Assembly: GCA_031368095.1 (NCBI GenBank)
Contig: JANLQX010000106.1
Span: 1-8,345 of the forward strand
DNA length: 8,345 bases
Direction: 5' to 3'
DNA from: JANLQX01 sp031368095
GTDB taxonomy: Bacteria; Actinomycetota; Acidimicrobiia; Acidimicrobiales; JANYDT01
Shown here piece by piece: positions 1 through 6,091 of the stretch (position 1 is the first letter of the stretch; every line of letters begins with the position of its first letter). Below the pieces are notes generated by a model that did not search any database, was not told where the DNA came from, and was given only the letters and a program-made list of their open reading frames with translations. A program made the translations under genes and the position numbers.

Positions 1-944
1 TGCTTGGGAGCGTCAGCGATGGAGAGCACGGGGGCGAAGCACACGTCGGTGTGTTCCATGAGGGCGCACCAGGCGTCTCGTGTCTTGGTGAGAAAGAGCA
101 TCTGGAGTTTGGCCTTCAGCGCGGGCCAGTTGGACCGGTCCATCTGGGCGTCCCACTCCGGACCCTCAAGGCCGCCAAGGCGTCGAAGCTCGGCGTAGAA
201 CTGCGGCTCGATCGAACCGATCGAGATGTAGGTACCGTCGGAACACTCGTAGACGTCATAGAAATGAGCGCCCGTGTCGAGCAGGTTGGTGCCCCGTTCG
301 GGACGCCACGCCCCCATCGCCGTGAACGCATGGAACATCGTCATGAGGGTGGCGGCCCCGTCGACCATGGCCGCATCGACGACCTGCCCGTGGCCTGATC
401 GCTGCGCTTCAAGCATTCCGCAGACCATGCCGAAGGCCAAGAACATGCCGCCTCCCCCAAAGTCACCGACAAGGTTCAGCGGCGGTACCGGCGCCTGCCC
501 GGCGCGACCGATCGGCTCCAGCGCACCGGCGAGCGAGATGTAGTTGATGTCGTGGCCGGCGGCCTGCGAATAGGGGCCGGTCTGGCCCCAGCCGGTCATC
601 CGCCCGTAGACCAGGCGCGGGTTGCGGGCCAGGCAGGTTTCGGGTCCAAGGCCGAGGCGCTCGGTGACGCCCGGGCGAAATCCCTCGAAGAGCCCATCAG
701 CTTTTTCGACCAAACGCAGCACGACTTCGACTCCCTCGGCCGTCTTCAGGTCGACGCCGATCGAGAGTCGCCCACGATTCGACACGTCCTTCGGCGGTTG
801 CGCCGGGTCGCCGCCTCGCACGGACTGCGAGCGCTCGATCCTGATAACCGTGGCGCCCATATCGGACAGCAGCATTCCGGCGAAAGGACCGGGGCCGATG
901 CCGGCGAGTTCAAGGACGGTAAGACCGTGGAGAGGACCGCTCAT
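1..944 (-). CDS. Alpha-methylacyl-CoA racemase (family III CoA-transferase fold), 3' end beyond the window
   Basis: The enzyme likely epimerises 2-methylacyl-CoA thioesters (2R/2S) in the cytoplasm, so that branched-chain fatty acids or sterol side chains can enter beta-oxidation. The minus strand is open from ATG 944-942 to the left edge: 314 codons of a family usually about 360-380 long. The N-terminus reads GLTVLELAGIGPGPFAGMLL, the family's CoA-binding opening, followed by DMGATVIRIE (28-37). The residues expected for catalysis in Mycobacterium tuberculosis MCR (His126, Asp156, Glu241) appear at a constant +5 offset: H131 in GHDINYISLAGAL, D161 in VGDFGGGGM and E246 in IEPQFYAEL. This separates it from formyl-CoA transferases, which use an Asp nucleophile. 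A weak GAGAG lies 8 bases before the ATG. It follows the RDD gene on the same strand after 38 bases, so co-transcription is likely. Substrate unknown. Confidence 0.9.
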   Translation of the reverse strand, partial: MSGPLHGLTVLELAGIGPGPFAGMLLSDMGATVIRIERSQSVRGGDPAQPPKDVSNRGRLSIGVDLKTAEGVEVVLRLVEKADGLFEGFRPGVTERLGLGPETCLARNPRLVYGRMTGWGQTGPYSQAAGHDINYISLAGALEPIGRAGQAPVPPLNLVGDFGGGGMFLAFGMVCGMLEAQRSGHGQVVDAAMVDGAATLMTMFHAFTAMGAWRPERGTNLLDTGAHFYDVYECSDGTYISIGSIEPQFYAELRRLGGLEGPEWDAQMDRSNWPALKAKLQMLFLTKTRDAWCALMEHTDVCFAPVLSIADAPK

Positions 945-954
945 GAGCAACACT

Positions 955-978
955 CTCGACGCTCTTGACGGCGTCGAG
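955..978. repeat. Perfect 8-bp inverted repeat between the RDD and racemase genes
   Basis: CTCGACGC (955-962) and GCGTCGAG (971-978) are perfect reverse complements separated by 8 bases. The hairpin fills most of the 38-base gap between the RDD stop and the racemase ATG. No T-run follows on the minus strand, so it is not a standard intrinsic terminator. It could be a partial terminator, an mRNA processing or stability element, or a palindromic protein site. Function is inference. Confidence 0.5.
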
Positions 979-982
979 CAAG

Positions 983-1786
983 TCAGCCGTTGCTGACAAC
1001 ACGCGTGCCGAGCAAATAGTCACCGAGACGACGGCGATGCGGACTGCTCAACATGATGAGAACGTCGATGGGTAGCAACGGCACGAGCAACGGAAGGACC
1101 CCGCGGGCGGCGGCACGAACGGCGGACACCTCGTCGCCGTTGACCCGAACGACGCGCAGACCGAGGAGGAGCTTGCCGGGCGTGGCCCGCCACAGGAGCA
1201 ACGGCACCAGCGTCAGAAGGACCCATGCACCGCCGCCGACCACGGCAAAGAGTTCGCGGTGGGCAAACCGATCGGGATAGGCCGATTGCATGCCCTTCAG
1301 GCCAAGGAATACGAGCGCCGCGTTCACCGCAATGTCCACCACGAAGGCAAGGAGTCTGGCGGAGTGATCGGGGACATGTTTGCCGCCGACGCCTCGACCG
1401 AAGAGATGGAACTCGCGCTCACGCCGCATAAGTTCTTCGACGGTGAGCGGCTTGTCCTTGGTTGGCTCGCCGAACTCGGGTTCCGGTATCTCCCACCACG
1501 TTTGCACGTCTTCGGGAAGCCACCAGTTCGCAACCTCCTTCGAGCGTTTCACGTTGGCCGGATCGTTGGGATCGATCCGAATCAATGGGCCGGACGACTT
1601 CGCGGCCGAGGCATGAACGACTGGGACGGGAACGATTGGAGTGACGCCATGCTGGGCCAGGCCTTCGGCATCGGCGCCGAGGTCGTCGCCGGTCGGAATG
1701 GCCGATTCTGTTTCCGACGGATCCATGGCCGGCGCGGCGGTGTTCTGCTCGGCCTCCGCATTCGCAATCCGTTTCAACAGACTCAT
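983..1786 (-). CDS. RDD family membrane protein with long N-terminal cytosolic extension
   Basis: A 267-residue integral membrane protein whose C-terminal half is an RDD domain, a family of mostly unknown function sometimes linked to ion transport or stress. Three hydrophobic helices are visible at about 144-163, 179-199 and 228-247. The conserved Arg and Asp of helix 1 are in RLLAFVVDIA (R144, D151), and a later Asp is in RRRLGDYLLGTRVV (D256). RATPGKLLLGLRVV (200-213) is the typical loop between helices 2 and 3. Residues 1-140 are polar, acidic and Pro-rich with no signal peptide, and include a Trp cluster (WW at 88-89 and 97-98). I chose ATG 1786-1784. A GTG at 1921 would add 45 codons, but that stretch is antisense to the conserved first motif of the divergent kinase gene. 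Ribosome binding site is weak (GGAG about 17 bases upstream). No role is evident from its neighbours. Confidence 0.82.
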   Translation of the reverse strand: MSLLKRIANAEAEQNTAAPAMDPSETESAIPTGDDLGADAEGLAQHGVTPIVPVPVVHASAAKSSGPLIRIDPNDPANVKRSKEVANWWLPEDVQTWWEIPEPEFGEPTKDKPLTVEELMRREREFHLFGRGVGGKHVPDHSARLLAFVVDIAVNAALVFLGLKGMQSAYPDRFAHRELFAVVGGGAWVLLTLVPLLLWRATPGKLLLGLRVVRVNGDEVSAVRAAARGVLPLLVPLLPIDVLIMLSSPHRRRLGDYLLGTRVVSNG

Positions 1787-1867
1787 TGCGTCGGGACATC
1801 GACTCCGAATCGTCGCCGCGACATCATCAATCCTGATGAGGGATGGTCGCCCAGCCAGACTGGAGGG
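1787..1867. promoter_or_regulatory. Divergent intergenic region between RDD and galactokinase genes
   Basis: These 81 bases separate two divergent start codons, so they should carry the promoters for both the RDD/racemase unit and the galactokinase. I see no convincing -35/-10 pair on either strand. GGAGGG (1862-1867) abuts the galactokinase ATG, which is closer than a normal ribosome binding site. A short dyad, CATCA-ATCC-TGATG, lies near 1823-1836 and may be chance. The regulatory assignment rests on gene orientation only. Confidence 0.4.
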
Positions 1868-2866
1868 ATGAAGCAACGTCGTGCCACTGCTCCGGGTCGA
1901 GTGAACCTCATCGGCGACCACACCGACTACACCGGTGGGCTATGCCTCCCCATGGCGATCGATCTGGGGACGACGATCGTCGGCACGTTCATAGAGGCCG
2001 ACACGGTGCACCTTCGTTCGGCCGACGAGGACCAGTCGGCCACGGTTCGGGTCGACGTCGGCGATCCATCGGCGGCCACACCGTCATGGGCGCGATACGT
2101 GGCCGGCGTCGTGCACGAGCTTCGGCCAACTCACGGTTTCGACGGCAACGTGTCGACAACCATCCCGATCGGGGCCGGACTTTCGTCGAGCGCGGCCTTC
2201 GAAGTCGCCCTTGCTCTTGTCCTCGGGTTCGAGGGCACCGTGTTGGAACTGGCCGCGTTGTGTCAACGGGCGGAGAACCTTTCGTCCGGAGTGCCGTCGG
2301 GGATTCTTGATCAGCTCTCCAGCGCTGGCGGGCGAGCGGGAAAAGCGATGATCATGGACTGCTACGACCTCACGCTCACCTACGTCGATGTTCCGGGTGA
2401 CGCCGATATCGTGGTGATTCATTCCGGTCAGGAACGCACCCTTTCGGGTTCGGAGTACCCCACCCGTGTTGCGCAATGCGTCGCCGCCGAGTCTTTGATC
2501 GGACCGCTTCGCCTCGCTACCTACGAGGCGGCCGAGTCGATTGAGGATCCGCTCATTCGTCGTCGGGCTCGCCACGTGGTGAGCGAGAACGCCCGCGTTC
2601 GAGATTTCGCAAGCGCGCTTCGTACTAGTGACCTCATCGGTGCGGGCGCCATCATGAACGCGAGCCACCGAAGTCTGCGCGATGACTATGAGACCTCGAC
2701 CCCGATCGTCGACGCCCTTATCGATGAGCTTCACCACACCCGTGGTGTCTTCGGCGCACGAATCACCGGCGGCGGTTTCGGCGGATGCGTCGTCGCGCTT
2801 GCCGAGCCCGGCGCACTGGACCGCGGCTGGCTCGTACATCCGGCCGACGGGGCCCGCCTGCACTGA
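1868..2866 (+). CDS. galK: Galactokinase-type GHMP kinase, short form
   Basis: Probably phosphorylates galactose, or a related sugar, at C1 with ATP in the cytoplasm, the entry step of the Leloir pathway. The 332 residues carry all three galactokinase/GHMP signatures in order: GRVNLIGDHTDY (10-21), the ATP-binding IPIGAGLSSSAAFEVALAL (99-117) and ARITGGGFGGCVVAL (297-311). The catalytic Arg and Asp are R11 and D148 (in SGILDQL). SGSEYPTRVAQC and LRDDYETSTPIVDAL also fit galactokinase better than mevalonate or homoserine kinase. Two oddities: it is shorter than the usual 350-390 residues because the N-terminal sugar-binding lead-in before GRVNLIG is only 9 residues, and the usual GEHTDY is GDHTDY (D17). 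ATG 1868 is the only sensible start; no in-frame ATG, GTG or TTG lies close upstream. No other Leloir genes are in the window, so the substrate is inferred. Confidence 0.8.
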   Translation: MKQRRATAPGRVNLIGDHTDYTGGLCLPMAIDLGTTIVGTFIEADTVHLRSADEDQSATVRVDVGDPSAATPSWARYVAGVVHELRPTHGFDGNVSTTIPIGAGLSSSAAFEVALALVLGFEGTVLELAALCQRAENLSSGVPSGILDQLSSAGGRAGKAMIMDCYDLTLTYVDVPGDADIVVIHSGQERTLSGSEYPTRVAQCVAAESLIGPLRLATYEAAESIEDPLIRRRARHVVSENARVRDFASALRTSDLIGAGAIMNASHRSLRDDYETSTPIVDALIDELHHTRGVFGARITGGGFGGCVVALAEPGALDRGWLVHPADGARLH

Positions 2867-2876
2867 CCACAGCGCT

Positions 2877-2904
2877 TTGCGGACCTCGCTCCGGCGTGTA
2901 CCGT
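2877..2904 (+). promoter_or_regulatory. Candidate promoter for mscR operon
   Basis: TTGCGG (2877-2882) and TACCGT (2899-2904), with a TG two bases before the latter, are separated by 16 bases. This fits a vegetative actinobacterial promoter (TTG at -35, TAnnnT at -10). Transcription would start near 2911, giving a leader of about 44 bases before the mscR ATG. The 88-base gap after the galactokinase stop makes a separate promoter plausible, but read-through from galK is also possible. No experimental support. Confidence 0.35.
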
Positions 2905-2936
2905 GCTCGCCGAGACGGCTCGATGCGGGCCCGACC

Positions 2937-2947
2937 GGAGGAGAGAG
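2937..2947 (+). promoter_or_regulatory. Purine-rich ribosome binding site of mscR
   Basis: GGAGGAGAGAG ends 7 bases before ATG 2955. It is the clearest Shine-Dalgarno stretch in the window and fixes the mscR start. An upstream in-frame extension stays open but lacks family homology. It contrasts with the apparently leaderless starts of the divergent pair at 5996 and 6159. Confidence 0.55.
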
Positions 2948-2954
2948 TCAGGCT

Positions 2955-4043
2955 ATGGCCCAGCACGTCAAAGGAATCGTCGCCCTTGCCAAGAAGGCAC
3001 CCGTGTCCGTCGAGACCATTGTGGTCCCCGACCCCGGCCCGGGCGAAGCCGTTGTCGTGGTGCAGGCGTGCGGTGTCTGCCATACCGACCTTCACTATCG
3101 CGAGGGTGGCATCAACGACGACTTTCCGTTTCTGCTCGGCCACGAGGCGGCCGGTGTCGTCGAAGCAATCGGGGCTGGCGTTACCAACGTGGTCGTCGGC
3201 GATTTCGTGATCTTGAACTGGCGCGCCGTGTGCGGAAATTGTCGGAGCTGTCGTCGCGGTCGTCCGCAGTTCTGCTTTTCGACGTTCAACGCCACCCAGA
3301 AGATGACGTTGCTCGACGGCACCGTTTTGTCGCCGGCGCTGGGCATCGGCGCCTTCGCCGAAAAGACGCTCGTCCACGCCGGACAATGCACGCCAGTGAA
3401 CCCGGCGGCCCCGCCTGCCACCGCCGGCCTGCTCGGGTGTGGCGTGATGGCGGGGCTCGGTGCGGCGATGCTCACCGGCAACGTGGGTCGAGGCGACACG
3501 GTTGCCGTGTTCGGCTGCGGCGGTGTTGGGGATGCGGCGATCATGGGCGCCAAGTTGGCCGGTGCCACCACGATCGTCGCCGTCGATCTCGACGAGCGCA
3601 AGCTCGCCTGGGCCAAAGAATGCGGCGCCACGCACACCGTCAATGCATCGACCACCGACGCCGTTGAAGGGGTGCGGGCGGCCACTGGCGGCTTCGGCGC
3701 CGATGTCGTGATTGAGGCAGTTGGGAACCCGAAGGTTTTGGAGCAGGCATTCTTCGCTCGGGACCTGGCGGGAACCGTGGTGCAGGTCGGCGTCCCCACT
3801 CCGGACATGCGCATGCCCGACATTCCCATGATCGAGTTCTTCGGTCGGGGCGGCGCGCTGAAGCCGAGCTGGTACGGCGATTGCCTACCCTCGCGTGACT
3901 TCCCACTGCTCATCGAGCTGTACCTCCAGGGTCGCCTCGATCTCGATCGTTTCGTGTCGGAGACCATCGGACTCGACGGTGTCGAAGACGCCTTCCATCG
4001 CATGGAACGCGGCGACGTGCTCCGTTCCGTCGTCGTTTTCTGA
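2955..4043 (+). CDS. mscR: S-(hydroxymethyl)mycothiol dehydrogenase (mycothiol-dependent formaldehyde dehydrogenase)
   Basis: Zinc-dependent, NAD-linked medium-chain dehydrogenase that oxidises the spontaneous adduct of formaldehyde and mycothiol to S-formylmycothiol in the cytosol; family members can also reduce S-nitrosomycothiol. The 362 residues match the usual length (about 361). Catalytic zinc ligands are C42 (CGVCHTDLHYREGG), H63-E64 (LLGHEAAG) and C162 (GLLGCGVMAGLGAA). Structural zinc ligands are C93, C96, C99 and C107. The nucleotide-binding loop is GCGGVG (187-192), with D211 as the residue expected to select NAD over NADP. The stretches VGDFVILNWRAVCG and LKPSWYGDCLPSRDFP are diagnostic of the mycothiol enzyme rather than glutathione-dependent class III ADH. 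It is followed 8 bases later by an MBL-fold hydrolase, as in mycobacteria (Rv2259-Rv2260). Its presence implies the host makes mycothiol. Confidence 0.93.
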   Translation: MAQHVKGIVALAKKAPVSVETIVVPDPGPGEAVVVVQACGVCHTDLHYREGGINDDFPFLLGHEAAGVVEAIGAGVTNVVVGDFVILNWRAVCGNCRSCRRGRPQFCFSTFNATQKMTLLDGTVLSPALGIGAFAEKTLVHAGQCTPVNPAAPPATAGLLGCGVMAGLGAAMLTGNVGRGDTVAVFGCGGVGDAAIMGAKLAGATTIVAVDLDERKLAWAKECGATHTVNASTTDAVEGVRAATGGFGADVVIEAVGNPKVLEQAFFARDLAGTVVQVGVPTPDMRMPDIPMIEFFGRGGALKPSWYGDCLPSRDFPLLIELYLQGRLDLDRFVSETIGLDGVEDAFHRMERGDVLRSVVVF

Positions 4044-4051
4044 CCACGATC

Positions 4052-4678
4052 ATGGCTGTCGAACTCGTCACCACCTCTGGCATCTTTGCTCTCGACGGCG
4101 GGGAGTGGGAAGTCACCAACAACATCTGGCTGGTAGGCAATGACCGCGAAGTGATCGTGATCGACGCCGCTCACGATCACGCACCCATCGTGACCGCCAT
4201 CAACGGGCGCCACGTGCGAGCAATCGTCCTCACCCATGGACACAACGACCACATCAATGCCGCCGGCGCGCTGTCTGACGCCACCGACTCGCCGATTTAT
4301 CTGCACACCGACGATCGGATGCTGTGGGACGCGGTGTACCCGGACCGAGCGCCAGACCGGCCGCTTACCCCGGGAGCAACAGTCACCGTTGCGGGCGCGG
4401 AAATCGGTGTGCTGCATACCCCCGGCCACTCTCCGGGTTGTTGCTGTCTGCACCTCGCGTCGGAGGGCGTGGTCTTTTCCGGCGACACGCTGTTCTGCGG
4501 TGGGCCCGGTGCCACCGGGCGGAGCTTCAGTGACTACCCGACGATCGTGGAAAGCATCCGGGCCAAGCTCCTCACCCTGCCGTTGCACACGGTCGTCCAC
4601 ACGGGGCACGGCGACTCCACCACGATCGGCGCTGAGGCGCCGGCGCTGAACGAGTGGTTGGCGAACATCAACCGTTGA
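4052..4678 (+). CDS. MBL-fold metallo-hydrolase, probable S-formylmycothiol hydrolase
   Basis: A 208-residue glyoxalase II-like hydrolase, cytosolic (no signal peptide). Metal ligands are all present: THGHNDH (H62, H64, D66, H67), H126 in HTPGHSPG, D145 in FSGDTLF and H186 in HTGHGDSTTIG. This is a complete binuclear site, so it should be active. It starts 8 bases after the mscR stop with no good ribosome binding site, which suggests translational coupling. The arrangement matches the mycobacterial mscR neighbourhood, where the partner is thought to hydrolyse S-formylmycothiol to formate and free mycothiol. The specific substrate here is inferred from that context; the fold and active site are seen directly. 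The last 11 bases overlap the convergent BtuF-like gene. Confidence 0.87.
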   Translation: MAVELVTTSGIFALDGGEWEVTNNIWLVGNDREVIVIDAAHDHAPIVTAINGRHVRAIVLTHGHNDHINAAGALSDATDSPIYLHTDDRMLWDAVYPDRAPDRPLTPGATVTVAGAEIGVLHTPGHSPGCCCLHLASEGVVFSGDTLFCGGPGATGRSFSDYPTIVESIRAKLLTLPLHTVVHTGHGDSTTIGAEAPALNEWLANINR

Positions 4679-5357
4679 GTTGAACTCTCAGCCGACGCAG
4701 CGCGGCAGGAGTCCGAACGCCCCACCAGAACAGATCCTGGCCGTCGACGAACAACGTCGGCGCCACGGACTCCAGGACTGTTCGATGACGCTCGGCGAAA
4801 GGATACGGCTCGGTCGGGGCCAGAACGATTGACGCGCCGAGTTCGCGGGCCTGATCGGGGTCGATCGTGGGATAGCGATCGTCGTTCTCGTTCGCTACCA
4901 ACGAGATACCAAGCGCGCGTAGCAGTGACCCACCGTAGGTCGGCCCGCCGATCGTCATCCACGGTCGCTTCCAGATCGGGACGAAGGCCACATGGCGGAT
5001 TTCGGGCAATGGATCGACAGTGGCCGCGCATGCCCACCCGAATGATTCGTCAACACCAACGGCCTTGGCCATCGCCGCCATTTGCGGACCGACATCTGCG
5101 AGAGCGGCAATACGGATCACGTGGATCGCAACTCCTCGCTCGATGAGGGCATCGGCGTCGGGACGTCGATTTTCCTGGTCGCACATCACCACCACGTCCG
5201 GTCGGAGGGCAACGATGGCATCGAGGTCCGGATCCTTGGTGCCGCCAACGGTCGGATAGCGGTCACCGAGTTCGCAGAACTTGGTGACCGCCACCGGCTC
5301 CACTTCCCACGCCAACAGTGTTTCCGACGCGCTCGGAACGAGCGAGACAACTCGCAT
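4668..5357 (-). CDS. BtuF-like helical-backbone metal receptor protein without signal peptide
   Basis: A 229-residue protein of the periplasmic-binding fold that binds cobalamin or iron chelates in ABC importers. It begins directly with MRVVSLVPSASETLL, has no signal peptide or lipobox, and so probably stays in the cytoplasm. Family stretches seen are GGTKDPDLDAIVALRPDVVV (38-57), PIWKRPWMTIGGPTYGG (127-143), RYPTID (161-166) and LAPTEPYPFAERH (179-191). These are typical of the stand-alone BtuF-like proteins common in actinobacteria, which have no clearly established role. No permease or ATPase gene is adjacent. ATG 5357 gives the family's usual N-terminus and sits 6 bases after the upstream stop; a GTG at 5363, directly abutting that stop codon, is the alternative and adds two residues. 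The gene is likely co-transcribed and translationally coupled with the PH/SHOCT gene. Ligand unknown. Confidence 0.8.
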   Translation of the reverse strand: MRVVSLVPSASETLLAWEVEPVAVTKFCELGDRYPTVGGTKDPDLDAIVALRPDVVVMCDQENRRPDADALIERGVAIHVIRIAALADVGPQMAAMAKAVGVDESFGWACAATVDPLPEIRHVAFVPIWKRPWMTIGGPTYGGSLLRALGISLVANENDDRYPTIDPDQARELGASIVLAPTEPYPFAERHRTVLESVAPTLFVDGQDLFWWGVRTPAALRRLRVQLNG

Positions 5358-5363
5358 GTGCAC

Positions 5364-5996
5364 TTACATCTTGTCGAGGAGTTGCGACTTCTTGGCGTCG
5401 AATTCAGCCGGGGTGAGGAGCCCCTTGTCGCGGAGTTCGGCGAGCTTCTCGATCTGCTCGGGAACGGAGAGTTCACGACGGCCCGCCATGCGGTCCATGT
5501 CGCGGGCCTGGGTCCGTTCCATCTGACGATAAATCTCGTTCTGCACATTGAACGGCTTCGTGACGTTGTTGAAGCGCTGTTGGCCCTGCTCGCCACCCGA
5601 CTCGATGAGGAGATCGCCGGCTCCGATGAGCCGTTCCCAGACCGATTGCTTGAACGAGATGTCGTTGATCCGCTCCAACGGGATCTCTTTGCCCTGTTTG
5701 GCAAAAAGCCCGGAACGATAAATCAGTCGGTCGGTGGTGACCACGAAATTGACGCTGCGCCAACGCAAGAACTCCTTGACCAACCACAGGACGGCGAGGG
5801 CCACCAGGATGAGCCCGGCCCACGTGATCCAGCCGTTCTTGTCGCCGGCGCCGGGATTGATGAAGTTGGCCGACGCAAAGGCAATGGCGGCCGCAACGAT
5901 CACCGTGAGGATGGGCCGAACCAGGAACCAGAGATGAGGCTTGCGGTCGATGACGATCTCTTCGCTCTCGTGCAGATATTTGCGAGGAAAACCCAT
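5364..5996 (-). CDS. Membrane protein with bacterial PH domain and C-terminal SHOCT domain
   Basis: A 210-residue protein. After a short cytosolic start (KYLHESEEIVIDRKPH) come two membrane helices at about 22-45 and 57-74. Then comes a bPH2-type (YdbS/DUF304-like) domain at about 80-160, recognised by SVNFVVTTDRLIYRSGLF, KEIPLERINDISFKQSV and AGDLLIESGGEQG. The C-terminus, ELSVPEQIEKLAELRDKGLL through the final KSQLLDKM (176-210), is a SHOCT domain, a short helical oligomerisation motif. Both domains should face the cytoplasm. The biochemical role is not established for this family. ATG 5996 is preceded by TAGCCT at a distance of 6 bases, so it probably starts a leaderless mRNA. It is the first gene of a two-gene unit with the BtuF-like gene (stop TAA, then 6 bases, then ATG). 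Confidence 0.85.
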   Translation of the reverse strand: MGFPRKYLHESEEIVIDRKPHLWFLVRPILTVIVAAAIAFASANFINPGAGDKNGWITWAGLILVALAVLWLVKEFLRWRSVNFVVTTDRLIYRSGLFAKQGKEIPLERINDISFKQSVWERLIGAGDLLIESGGEQGQQRFNNVTKPFNVQNEIYRQMERTQARDMDRMAGRRELSVPEQIEKLAELRDKGLLTPAEFDAKKSQLLDKM

Positions 5997-6002
5997 ACGA
6001 CA

Positions 6003-6008
6003 AGGCTA
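6003..6008 (-). promoter_or_regulatory. Candidate -10 box of leaderless PH/SHOCT gene
   Basis: On the minus strand TAGCCT (TAnnnT) is followed by six bases (TGTCGT) and then ATG 5996. That spacing would place the transcription start at or within a base or two of the A of the ATG, the leaderless arrangement common in actinobacteria. No Shine-Dalgarno sequence is present. No clear -35 is seen. Confidence 0.45.
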
Positions 6009-6016
6009 GTGGACCA

Positions 6017-6028
6017 GCCTGTTCAGGC
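6017..6028. promoter_or_regulatory. 12-base dyad GCCTGTTCAGGC, candidate operator
   Basis: GCCTG and CAGGC are perfect arms around TT. On the minus strand the dyad lies just upstream of the TAGCCT box, in the -35/spacer region of the PH/SHOCT promoter, where a bound dimeric regulator could block polymerase. Chance occurrence cannot be excluded at this length. Confidence 0.3.
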
Positions 6029-6035
6029 CCCGGAA

Positions 6036-6077
6036 CGCCGCCGGTGACCTCCCGAATCACAACCTTGTCGTTCTGTC
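6036..6077. repeat. 42-bp direct repeat, copy 1
   Basis: This copy is identical to 6092-6133 except for one base (C at 6042, A at 6098), with a repeat period of 56 bases. The core holds GGTGACCTCCCGAATCACAA followed by CCTTGTCGTTCTGTC. It is non-coding. It includes a GGT-n-ACC half-palindrome and an ACAA-CC-TTGT dyad. Confidence 0.9.
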
Positions 6078-6091
6078 TCTGCTTCCTGCAC

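Noticed and set aside
51..968. Several plus-strand open frames over the first kilobase
   Set aside because: They are antisense to the alpha-methylacyl-CoA racemase, whose catalytic residues are all identifiable on the minus strand.
1823..1836. Small dyad CATCA-ATCC-TGATG in the RDD/galK gap
   Set aside because: Five-base arms are expected by chance at this density, and no promoter element is near to give it meaning.
1259..1867. 203-codon upstream extension of the galactokinase frame
   Set aside because: It is antisense to the RDD gene, has no family similarity, and the kinase fold begins right after ATG 1868.
1787..1921. 45-codon N-terminal extension of the RDD protein from GTG 1921
   Set aside because: It would overlap 54 bases of the galactokinase gene and is read antisense to that gene's conserved motif. 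ATG 1786 gives a sensible protein.
2084..2863. 259-codon minus-strand open frame inside galK
   Set aside because: It is a shadow of the galactokinase gene with no recognisable motif.
2682..2954. 91-codon upstream extension of mscR
   Set aside because: It overlaps the 3' end of galK in another frame. The family N-terminus and the purine-rich ribosome binding site both point to ATG 2955.
3095..4609. 504-codon open frame on the minus strand, antisense to mscR and the MBL gene
   Set aside because: It is the mirror frame of two well-recognised genes. Its composition is Arg/Ser/Pro/Thr-rich with no domain, as expected from G/C-biased third positions on the other strand.
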